DNA of 45,784 nt from an uncultured Clostridia bacterium. GTDB lineage: Bacteria; Bacillota_I; Bacilli_A; RF39; UBA660. The notes beneath the pieces were generated by a model. That model ran no database searches and had not been told where the DNA came from. It saw only the letters and a program-made list of their open reading frames with translations. This document shows, in pieces, positions 7,568-15,234 of the stretch. The stretch is from assembly GCA_947165365.1 (NCBI GenBank), contig CAMVAF010000011.1, positions 1 through 45,784 of the forward strand, in the 5' to 3' direction. Each line of letters starts with the position of its first letter. The first letter of the stretch is position 1. Position numbers and translations under genes: made by a program.

Positions 7568-8851
7568 ATGAGTAATAAAAGAAATTTAATAATTACTATT
7601 TTGATTGTTAGTGGAATTAGTTTAATTGTATATGGTTTATTAAATAATAGAGAATATAATAGTAATTCAATAAACAATTCAAGTGAATCAATTAAAAGTC
7701 AAAATGAATTAGCAAAGTTAATAGAAGTTTTACCATCTGACCCTAATGTTCCACTTGAATTAACATATAGAGAGCCTAATTTTTATTTTCCATATAAGGA
7801 TACATTTTATTATTATGATTACAAAACAAATAGTTTGTTTTCCATGAACATGGATTGCAGTAATAAAAAGTTAATAACCTCAAGTAGTGAAATGCATCAT
7901 CCATCATTTTATTTAATATATAAAGATGAAGCCTATTTTTATAATGTTGAAGGATATCATACAGAAGTGCCAAAAGTAAATAAGAAGGTAAATCTAGTAT
8001 CTGGTGAAGTTATTAATTTGAATAATGATTATAAAGCTTTGCCCGTATCATTTAATAATGGTATTGTCACAACTTTGGGTAATATAAATGTAACAGATAG
8101 TGCTACATTTAGAAAGTATAATTTGAATACAAATACTGTTGATTTTGAAAATAAATATAAATACAATATAAATTATGATTATATGTACGATTATGCTAAT
8201 GGTACATATTATGCAATAAATAATAAACTGAACAATACTGTAGTAAATATTGAAGTATATAAGAATGATAAATTATTATCAAGTTTTAAGATTGATGATG
8301 TATATACTAAACAAAAGTATGGATTTAGAATTAAATATTTGTATGTAGACGATAATGCATTATTTTTAACAGATAGTGTTTCATTATATAAGTTTGATTT
8401 TAAAACTAAAAGTATTAAGAAAAGTGAAAATCTTATATTAGAATTTTTTGACATATTTTATAGCAACAACAATGATACAGTCTATTTATATAATAGAAGT
8501 GATTGCTATGTATATGTTTTAGATAAAGAAAGTGTTGCCTTAAATAAGTTATTTAGAGTACCTAATGCAAAGGAATACACCGATATTTCATCATCTGGAA
8601 CCATATTTTATGAATCTAACATTTATGATACAGGTTCTAATTTAATATTGCCATTTGAAGCTAATAATTTACGCTATAAAACCAAAAATGATGAGTCTTT
8701 GGGACAAGTTATTATATATGATAAGTCTAGCAAAAACAGTAAAGTAATTGAAAATGTTAGAAGAGCTTTTTTCGATTATGAAAATTCTGTATTATATATT
8801 TTTGTAAAAAATAATAGTACATATAATATAGAAAAAATCTCTTTAAAATAG
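7568..8851 (+). CDS. Membrane-anchored protein, putative beta-propeller
   Basis: A 427-residue protein with one N-terminal transmembrane helix or uncleaved signal (about residues 6-25) and a Ser/Asn-rich linker. The outer part has recurring Tyr/Phe-rich strands of the type 'FYYYDYKTNSLFSMN' and 'LYKFDFKTKSIKK', which suggest a DUF5050-like propeller that faces outward. No catalytic motif is visible. It is the only gene of cargo unit B, with its own promoter, between ppdK tails at 7407 and 8889. I infer an extracytoplasmic binding role only from the fold; the function is unknown. Confidence 0.65.
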   Translation: MSNKRNLIITILIVSGISLIVYGLLNNREYNSNSINNSSESIKSQNELAKLIEVLPSDPNVPLELTYREPNFYFPYKDTFYYYDYKTNSLFSMNMDCSNKKLITSSSEMHHPSFYLIYKDEAYFYNVEGYHTEVPKVNKKVNLVSGEVINLNNDYKALPVSFNNGIVTTLGNINVTDSATFRKYNLNTNTVDFENKYKYNINYDYMYDYANGTYYAINNKLNNTVVNIEVYKNDKLLSSFKIDDVYTKQKYGFRIKYLYVDDNALFLTDSVSLYKFDFKTKSIKKSENLILEFFDIFYSNNNDTVYLYNRSDCYVYVLDKESVALNKLFRVPNAKEYTDISSSGTIFYESNIYDTGSNLILPFEANNLRYKTKNDESLGQVIIYDKSSKNSKVIENVRRAFFDYENSVLYIFVKNNSTYNIEKISLK

Positions 8852-8888
8852 TGTCATCTTAGTCTTACTTTCCAAGCCTTTACGCAGT

Positions 8889-8922
8889 GCAAGCTGCTAT
8901 TGCTGCAAAAAAGAATAAATAA
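8889..8922 (+). repeat. ppdK 3'-end remnant, copy 2
   Basis: In the ppdK frame this reads QAAIAAKKNK-stop, the same peptide as the live ppdK, with synonymous differences; the first base of the core is changed (GCAAGC). Similarity to the live locus continues through the AT-rich spacer into the antitoxin-like RNA. It closes unit B and opens unit C. Confidence 0.8.
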
Positions 8923-8960
8923 TTAACATTATTTTGAATATACTAATATTGATATACTAA

Positions 8961-9100
8961 TTGATATTTTCGTTAAAATATAGTACATTATTGTTGCACT
9001 GAAAGGTTTGAAAATGTTTTTCGCTTCCAGGTGGTGCGACTAATAAATGATCCTGGTTGAAAATGTAAGAAACTTCATCGTAAAGATGGAGTTTTCTTTT
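8961..9100 (+). ncRNA. Decaying orphan antitoxin RNA (cptI-like), copy 2
   Basis: Aligned with the copies at 4639 and 17876, this one has a weakened promoter (TTGATA at 8961-8966, 17-nt spacer, TACATT at 8984-8989 in place of TATACT) and only one full repeat (9012-9060). The terminator hairpin is intact (GAAACTTCATC at 9069-9079 with GATGGAGTTTTC at 9085-9096, then T-rich). The repeat still folds as the same pseudoknot, with compensatory changes: CGC/GCG for stem 1 and CCAGG/CCTGG for stem 2. No toxin gene follows. This is the most eroded of the three copies. Confidence 0.6.
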
Positions 9101-9267
9101 ATTATATGTTATATTGATGTTAGAGATGATATTCATGAAAATAATTAATTATCTAAAAGAAAATGATATTTAATAAAGATTGAACCAAATACTCACTTTT
9201 TTTCACCTCGAATTATTGACATTTCAAGAAAATTATAGTACTATAATGGCAATTTGAGGGGGTTATT

Positions 9268-10854
9268 ATGAATTGGGCACAAGATGAAGCAAAGAAGTTA
9301 ATTGAAAGACATCCTAATAGAGAAGAATTTGTTGTGGCATCAGGGGTAAGTCCATCAGGAATTATTCATATTGGTAACTTTAGAGAAATAGTCACTACTT
9401 TTTTCGTATCAAAAGAATTAGAAAGATTAGGTAAAAAAGTACGATTTATTTTATCGTTTGATGATTTTGACCGCTTTAGAAAAGTGCCTAATGGGATAGA
9501 TAAAGAATATGAGAAATATATTGGTATGCCATATTCTAGCATCCCTAGTCCATTTAATAGTAATAAAACTTATGCTAGAGAAATGGAAGAAAGATTTATT
9601 AATGAACTAGCTCAACTAGATATTCATCTAGAATTTATTTCACAAACTGAACAATATAAGAGTGGACGTTATCGTGAAAAAATTAAACTAGCGATACAAG
9701 AAAGAAAAAGAATATTTGATATTTTAGCTAAATATAAAACCCAAGAATTTACTGAAGAAGATAGAGAAAATTATTATCCAATCAGTTTATATTGTGAAAA
9801 CTGTGGAAAAGATAATACAGTAATTACTGGCTATAATCATGAAACTGGAGATATTAGTTATCGTTGTTCATGTGGTTATCAACATACTGAAAATATAAAT
9901 GAAAAAACTAACATGAAATTACAATGGAAGGTTGATTGGCCAATGAGATGGCAAGAAGAGGGAGTATTACTAGAACCAGGTGGACGTGATCATTCTGCTG
10001 AAAATGGAAGTTATGCTGTTTCTAGGGAAATATCAAGAGACATATTTCATTACGAAGCCCCATATTATATACCATATGATTTTATAGGTATAAAGGGAAC
10101 TAATGGTAAAATGGCTTCATCTACTGGTAATGTTTTAACTTTAACTGATTTATTAAGTGTTTATGATATGCACTTAATATTATGGTTTTATGCAAAAAAT
10201 ATGCCAAGTCATGCTTTTAATATTGCCCTTGATGATGATGTATTAAGATTTTATACTGAGTTTGATAGATTGGTTAAGGCATACTTTAATCAAAAATTAG
10301 ATGCTAATAATGCTAATGTTATTTCATTAACTGGTGTTAAGGAATCATATGTTAATAATCCTGATTTTGCAACTATAGCTAACTTCTTACCGATGGTTAA
10401 TTATAATATTGAATCTTTAAAGAGATTATTAAATTATGATAATATGAATTGTACTCCTGAACAATTTGATTCAAGAGTATTAAAAGCATCTGCATGGTTA
10501 AACGCATATGGTAACAGTAAAGTTATAATTCGTAATGAATTTAATCAAGAATATTATGATACATTAACTGATGAAGAAAAAGAATTAATTCGTGATACAT
10601 TAAGTGTGTTGCAAGATGATTATGAAAATAGTTGGGCTTTACAAAATGCCTTATATCAGGTTATTAATAAAGGTGTTATGGATGTGAACGAATTAAAAGC
10701 AAAACAAAAGAGATATTTTGAAATAATATATAATATGATTATTGGGTGTAGTAGAGGACCAAAACTAGGCCTACTTTTGTCAGCAATTGATAAAAAAGTA
10801 ATTAAAATATTACTAGATAGTAATGAAAAACAAAAAGCTATTGTTCGATTTTAA
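9268..10854 (+). CDS. lysS: Class I lysyl-tRNA synthetase
   Basis: Charges tRNA-Lys with lysine using ATP. The 528 residues match the archaeal/spirochaete-type class I LysRS rather than the class II enzyme usual in Firmicutes. HIGN is at 34-37 after SGVSPSG, the KMSKS-type loop is KMASS (281-285), and a Cys cluster CENCGK...RCSCGY (about 177-200) is the likely zinc knuckle. All key elements look intact, so it should be active. Its place inside an accessory array suggests a second LysRS beside a chromosomal one elsewhere, as in some Bacillus; class I and II LysRS differ in sensitivity to lysine analogues, so resistance is one possible role. No T-box leader is visible. GAGGGGG lies 6-7 nt before the ATG. 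Confidence 0.9.
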   Translation: MNWAQDEAKKLIERHPNREEFVVASGVSPSGIIHIGNFREIVTTFFVSKELERLGKKVRFILSFDDFDRFRKVPNGIDKEYEKYIGMPYSSIPSPFNSNKTYAREMEERFINELAQLDIHLEFISQTEQYKSGRYREKIKLAIQERKRIFDILAKYKTQEFTEEDRENYYPISLYCENCGKDNTVITGYNHETGDISYRCSCGYQHTENINEKTNMKLQWKVDWPMRWQEEGVLLEPGGRDHSAENGSYAVSREISRDIFHYEAPYYIPYDFIGIKGTNGKMASSTGNVLTLTDLLSVYDMHLILWFYAKNMPSHAFNIALDDDVLRFYTEFDRLVKAYFNQKLDANNANVISLTGVKESYVNNPDFATIANFLPMVNYNIESLKRLLNYDNMNCTPEQFDSRVLKASAWLNAYGNSKVIIRNEFNQEYYDTLTDEEKELIRDTLSVLQDDYENSWALQNALYQVINKGVMDVNELKAKQKRYFEIIYNMIIGCSRGPKLGLLLSAIDKKVIKILLDSNEKQKAIVRF

Positions 10855-10957
10855 TAGACGGATTTTTTAATTCGCCTATTTTTATTTAAATATTGACTAT
10901 TCGGTATTATAATGATATTGTATGTTGTAAAATAATGATTAATTAAGGAGATTGCCT

Positions 10958-11947
10958 ATGGAAAATGTAGAGTTAAAAAATAAATTAAGTGGTAACATTA
11001 ATATTGATTGCAGTAAAAAAAATTTTTCTTTTGTTTTATCTGGTCGTACAGCAATTGATGCAGCTATTAAAGATATTTTAAAAAAAAGAAAAGTAGAAAA
11101 AGTTTTATTACCATCATATATCTGTGAATCCATGATTATGCCCTTTATTATAAATAAAATACCTATTGAGTTTTATAGAGTGGATTATTATCCATCATGG
11201 AATCAATTCGTTATTGATTATCGAAAACTTTTGCAAACAAGAAATTCTATTGTATTGTTATGTGATTATTTTGTTCCAAATAGTATTCATAAATATATTG
11301 AATATATTGATGGTAGTAATGTAATAATTCATGATGTAACGCATACATTATTTTCTGATAAGTTGTCAGTAGAACAGGATGATTATACTATATGCAGTTT
11401 AAGAAAATGGTTTGATATCCCCGATGGTGGTTTAATTATCAGTAGTGGTATTGATTTAAAAAGTGAAAAAGAAAACATAGAATATATAAGTAATAAATTA
11501 AAATCAAAAGAATTGAAACGGGTATTTCAAGATAATCCAACTGAAGAAAACAGGAAACAATATAAAAAATTCTATAATCTAGCTGATCATATTCTTGATG
11601 AAGATTTTGGTGGCTATGGTATGTCAAGCATTAGTATGGATAAATTAAACGGGCTTGATTTAAGTCGTTACTTTAAAGAAAGAAAAGAATTACTAATGCA
11701 AATAAGAGAATTCTTGTTAAAAAGAGATGTTAAAATAGTTTTTAACGGCTCATCACTATTTACTATACCAATTATTGTTGAAGGGGATAGAAATAAACTA
11801 TTAGAAAGATTACGTGAAAATGGTGTACGATGCACCGTATTTTGGGAGTATAATGCTTATAATAGAAATATTCCTAATTATCTAACTGATAATAGTATAT
11901 GTTTAGATATTAGCCAAAATACTCTACAAAAAATTAATCCCAAATGA
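10958..11947 (+). CDS. DegT/DnrJ-like PLP-dependent aminotransferase
   Basis: A 329-residue fold-type I PLP enzyme resembling the DegT/DnrJ/EryC1 group. Visible elements are LSGRTAIDAAI (about 25-35, cofactor-phosphate region), LLPSYICESM, LLCDYFVPNS, an acidic residue in VIIHDVTHT that could face the pyridine nitrogen, and CSLRKWFDIPDGG, where the lysine is the probable Schiff-base residue. DegT enzymes transaminate keto-sugars; the family is often somewhat longer (about 370-400), so this is a short member. AAGGAG (10945-10950) precedes the ATG at 10958. It begins the run of closely packed genes after lysS in unit C. Confidence 0.7.
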   Translation: MENVELKNKLSGNINIDCSKKNFSFVLSGRTAIDAAIKDILKKRKVEKVLLPSYICESMIMPFIINKIPIEFYRVDYYPSWNQFVIDYRKLLQTRNSIVLLCDYFVPNSIHKYIEYIDGSNVIIHDVTHTLFSDKLSVEQDDYTICSLRKWFDIPDGGLIISSGIDLKSEKENIEYISNKLKSKELKRVFQDNPTEENRKQYKKFYNLADHILDEDFGGYGMSSISMDKLNGLDLSRYFKERKELLMQIREFLLKRDVKIVFNGSSLFTIPIIVEGDRNKLLERLRENGVRCTVFWEYNAYNRNIPNYLTDNSICLDISQNTLQKINPK

Positions 11948-11962
11948 AAAGAGGTTATTAAA

Positions 11963-12619
11963 ATGAAAACTATTTATTTGTTAAGTGGACCAATTAATGA
12001 TGAATTTGACAAAGAAATAAAAAAATATTTAAAAAAAGATTTAAAAGGTTTAAAATCAATAACATTTATTGCATCAACACCAGATAAACCTAGTAAGACT
12101 GACTCGTATGTCTATGGTAACATTGATAATATTAAAGGATTGTTATATGCTTTAAAAGATGTATCTAATTTTACTAAAGTAACTGTTCTTGACAATCGAA
12201 TTAGAGATGGGAAAGATATTATATTAAATTCAGAGGTTATTTATATAATGGGTGGAGACCCAATAACACAAAATAAATATTTAAAAGACAATGGCTATGA
12301 TAAAATATTAAAAAATTACAATGGCATTATATTAGGAACTAGTGCTGGGGCAATGAATATAGCCACTAAAGCCTATTATTCTAAAGATGAAGATTATGAT
12401 AAAAGTTTCTTCTTTGATGGAATTGATTTAGTCAATATAACAGTAGATCCTCATTTTGATATAAATAATAAAGAACAAGTTAAAGAGGCTAAAAAGAATT
12501 CTAAAATAAATAAAATATATGGGTTACCTAACCCATCAGCAATTAGAATATGTAAAAATATCTCCTATATTGGTAAATGTTATATCTTTAATAATGGTGA
12601 ATTAGAAGAAATAAATTGA
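11963..12619 (+). CDS. Peptidase S51 (peptidase E-like)
   Basis: A 218-residue protein of the peptidase E / cyanophycinase family. The nucleophile elbow GTSAGAM (about 124-130) carries the catalytic Ser, YIMGGD lies just before it, and TVDPHFD (about 157-163) supplies the His. Peptidase E removes N-terminal aspartyl dipeptides; other members cut isopeptide-like bonds. It follows the aminotransferase by 15 nt and ends 10 nt before the next start, so it is in the operon. In a cluster with LysRS-like enzymes it might process an aminoacylated product; that is inference. Confidence 0.8.
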   Translation: MKTIYLLSGPINDEFDKEIKKYLKKDLKGLKSITFIASTPDKPSKTDSYVYGNIDNIKGLLYALKDVSNFTKVTVLDNRIRDGKDIILNSEVIYIMGGDPITQNKYLKDNGYDKILKNYNGIILGTSAGAMNIATKAYYSKDEDYDKSFFFDGIDLVNITVDPHFDINNKEQVKEAKKNSKINKIYGLPNPSAIRICKNISYIGKCYIFNNGELEEIN

Positions 12620-12629
12620 GGTGACTATT

Positions 12630-13283
12630 ATGAATAATAAAATAGATATAGTTATTAAGAAAATTAAAGATAATAATAGTATTATTGGCATAGCCATAGT
12701 TGGTTCATATCAAAAAGAAGATGATTATAATGATATAGATTTTTTAGTTGTAAGTAATAATATTAAAGAAACAAAAACACATATCAACAAAGTATTTAAA
12801 GACTATAAAAAATATTATAATGATGATAGTATTAGAATAACTGATTATTTAGATTGTGAAATAAGTTTTGGAATGTATAACGACAAAAATATAACTAAAA
12901 GAATTAATAATTATTTAAATGGAAAAGATTTGGAACCAATATATAAAAACTGGAATATTGTTGGATGGTTACCAGAATGCTTATTATATGACTTAAATAG
13001 AATGACTATTTTATATGAAAAAAATCAGTTTTTAACTAAGATAAAAGATAAGATAACTAATTATCCTAGTAAAATGCAACAGGCCATTGTTAAAATATGT
13101 GATGATAAAATTAATAATCTTAGTAAGCATCGTAAATTTGGCAAATTAGAAAAGAAAATAACTGAAAGTGAAGTACTAAGTCTTAAAATAAGAAGAGCAT
13201 TTGCAATGAAGAAAGAATACTTTAATGGTTATAAAAGAATAGATGAAAAAATAAGTGATAGTAAGGTGGATATTGATGAGTGA
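12630..13283 (+). CDS. Pol-beta-type nucleotidyltransferase
   Basis: A 217-residue protein with a minimal nucleotidyltransferase core: IAIVGSYQKEDDYNDIDFLVV (GS...DxD, about 20-40) and a further acidic position in LDCEIS (about 71-76). The C-terminal half is helical and Lys-rich. ATG 12630 is chosen over GTG 12621 because GAGGTG (12618-12623) lies in front of it. It overlaps the next gene by 8 nt, so it is operonic. The substrate is unknown; the fold transfers NMP groups to small molecules, proteins or RNA. Confidence 0.65.
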   Translation: MNNKIDIVIKKIKDNNSIIGIAIVGSYQKEDDYNDIDFLVVSNNIKETKTHINKVFKDYKKYYNDDSIRITDYLDCEISFGMYNDKNITKRINNYLNGKDLEPIYKNWNIVGWLPECLLYDLNRMTILYEKNQFLTKIKDKITNYPSKMQQAIVKICDDKINNLSKHRKFGKLEKKITESEVLSLKIRRAFAMKKEYFNGYKRIDEKISDSKVDIDE

Positions 13284-13995
13284 AATTAATTTGTTTTATG
13301 GAACTTGGGAATTAGATGGTATTTTAAAAGATATCAAAGAAGGTGAGGCAATTGAATTATTGAAATATGCTAAAGAGCAAGGCATTAATTCCTTTGATAC
13401 AGCTTTAGTATATGGTAATGGTAAAGTAGAAAGAATGTTAGCTAGTGTTATTGATGATAAAGATATAGTTTTAACTAAAATACCAGCTAAAATAAAACCA
13501 AGTCTTGATGAAGAAGACATAGATGACTTCTACCCAGAAGGTTATATTGAAGAAAAACTAAGTGAATCATTAAGAAATTTAAAAAGGAAAAGTATTAATA
13601 TTGTATTATTACACAACTTTTCAAGGAAATGGACAAATTTAAGACCAATAAATGATTTAGTTAAATTAAAAAAACAAGGTTTAATTGATAAAATAGGTAT
13701 TTCTATACCAAATAACTTTAATGAAAGATTACCACAGAACGTAGTAGATTTAATTGATTATATAGAAGTACCATATAATGTAGAGAACACTTGGATATTA
13801 AGTGATATAGATTATTATAAAGAAAACAATATCCAAATAATCTTAAGAAGTTTGTTTTTACAAGGTAAAGTAATAACTGATAATAATTTTATTATTGATA
13901 CATTGTTAAAAGTAAAAAAACTAAATGTTAATGTAACAATAGGTATGACTAAGAAAAGTCAAATAGATCAAAATATTGAAATATTGAGAGGTTAA
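13276..13995 (+). CDS. Aldo/keto reductase
   Basis: A 239-residue TIM-barrel oxidoreductase with the catalytic tetrad visible in order: Asp in NSFDTALVYGNG, Tyr in the same motif, Lys in VLTKIP and His in VVLLHNF (read as IVLLHNF). Family members are usually 280-320 residues, so this is short at the C-terminus, where NADP(H) is held. ATG 13276 is preferred to the upstream GTG 13255, with AAGGTGG at 13263-13269. It overlaps the nucleotidyltransferase gene and lies 2 nt before the radical SAM gene. Together with the DegT-like enzyme it suggests tailoring of a sugar or small carbonyl compound. Confidence 0.75.
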   Translation: MSEINLFYGTWELDGILKDIKEGEAIELLKYAKEQGINSFDTALVYGNGKVERMLASVIDDKDIVLTKIPAKIKPSLDEEDIDDFYPEGYIEEKLSESLRNLKRKSINIVLLHNFSRKWTNLRPINDLVKLKKQGLIDKIGISIPNNFNERLPQNVVDLIDYIEVPYNVENTWILSDIDYYKENNIQIILRSLFLQGKVITDNNFIIDTLLKVKKLNVNVTIGMTKKSQIDQNIEILRG

Positions 13996-13997
13996 AA

Positions 13998-15224
13998 ATG
14001 GGAAAAGACATTATTAAAGATGTAAGTTTTAAAAATGAAAAAATTATCCATACAGATAAAGATTATTTTTTAAATGAAAAGCCATTTGGGGTATTAACCG
14101 CAGATGAACAAAGTCCATTATTTTCAGTAAGTGTTAGTAATAGTTCATTAAGTATTGATATTTGGTCTGGTTGTTCATTTGCTTGTAAATATTGTCATGT
14201 ACAAGGAATATATACATATATTAAAGAAGATGGAAAGATGAAAAGACATCCAATATTAAATACTAAACATTCTATTGATGAAATAGTTAGTGCTTTAATA
14301 AAACATCCATTCTTTGAAAAAGATAAGACAATTATAAGTATATGCACTAGTAGTACAGAACCATTTGCAAGTACTAAGGTTACCGAAAGTACTATTGAAA
14401 TAATGAAAACTTTTGTAAAAAAGAAAGTTAAGAATCCATTTTGGATTGTTACTAAAGCAGGTCTTCCAAAAAATATAGTTAAAGACTTAGAAGAAATAAC
14501 TAAAAATGGTAATAAAATAATGTTATCTATGTGTTGGGCAGGTAATCCTAAAGAAATAGAACCAGCTCAAAACGAAAGATTAAAGAATATTGAATTAGTA
14601 AGAAATATTCCTAATGTATATGTAGCTTGGTATTTAAGGCCATTAGTTAAAGAATGGGGTGCCAATGCTAAAAACTTAGAGAAAATTTTTAAATATGTTA
14701 AAGACAATTATGATGGCTATATAGATATGATTGTTCCAGGTGGAATGCGTTGGACCTCTGGTATAGAATACGCACTTACGGAAATCAATAATATTAAATT
14801 GCCAAAACTAATTAAAGATGATAACAAAAAGACTTTAGATGATAAAATAGTAGAAACAATAAACAAATTATCTACAAAATATTTTAAAGATATACCAGTG
14901 TTTTATAATTCATCTTGTGCATTATCTTATATGTTAAACAAAAGTAGTATAACTTTAGTAAATCATTATAAAGAAAAAAATTGTTTATGTTCTAATTGTC
15001 CAAAAGAATTACGTGTATTGTGTAATAAAAAATTAATAATAACGGAGTTTGTAGACTTAGAAAAGAAATTATCTAAAATGGGAATAAAAATTAAGTTTAA
15101 GAAATTAGATTTAAAAAATCATGAAATAGTTACTATTCCAGAAATAGATTCTTTTGAATACGCAGTTAAACAAATAATTATAAGAACAATTGCAGAATAT
15201 AAAAATGAATTAATTAATAAATAA
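13998..15224 (+). CDS. Radical SAM protein, SplB-like
   Basis: A 408-residue protein with the cluster motif CSFACKYC (CxxxCxxC, about residues 57-64) after SLSIDIWSG, the context seen in spore-photoproduct-lyase-like radical SAM enzymes. A C-terminal Cys group (SSCALSY, then NCLCSNCP and VLCNK, about 310-350) could hold a second Fe-S cluster. It cleaves SAM to a 5'-deoxyadenosyl radical; the substrate is unknown. It sits between an aldo/keto reductase and the fused LysRS-like protein with gaps of 2 and 10 nt, so it belongs to the same operon. It is probably not the true spore photoproduct lyase, which is usually ~340 residues with a different C-terminus. Confidence 0.75.
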   Translation: MGKDIIKDVSFKNEKIIHTDKDYFLNEKPFGVLTADEQSPLFSVSVSNSSLSIDIWSGCSFACKYCHVQGIYTYIKEDGKMKRHPILNTKHSIDEIVSALIKHPFFEKDKTIISICTSSTEPFASTKVTESTIEIMKTFVKKKVKNPFWIVTKAGLPKNIVKDLEEITKNGNKIMLSMCWAGNPKEIEPAQNERLKNIELVRNIPNVYVAWYLRPLVKEWGANAKNLEKIFKYVKDNYDGYIDMIVPGGMRWTSGIEYALTEINNIKLPKLIKDDNKKTLDDKIVETINKLSTKYFKDIPVFYNSSCALSYMLNKSSITLVNHYKEKNCLCSNCPKELRVLCNKKLIITEFVDLEKKLSKMGIKIKFKKLDLKNHEIVTIPEIDSFEYAVKQIIIRTIAEYKNELINK

Positions 15225-15234
15225 GGGTGGTTTT

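Noticed and set aside
9216..9247. TTGACA...TATAAT promoter before lysS
   Set aside because: Both boxes are good but the spacer is 20 nt, longer than sigma-A normally accepts; it may still work with another -10, so I did not annotate it.
9100..9267. T-box leader for the class I lysS
   Set aside because: No T-box-like conserved sequence or competing terminator/antiterminator lies between the antitoxin-like terminator and the start codon.
10893..10913. TTGACT...TATAAT promoter before the DegT-like gene
   Set aside because: The spacer is only 9 nt; an alternative TATTGT at 17 nt is possible but too weak to list.
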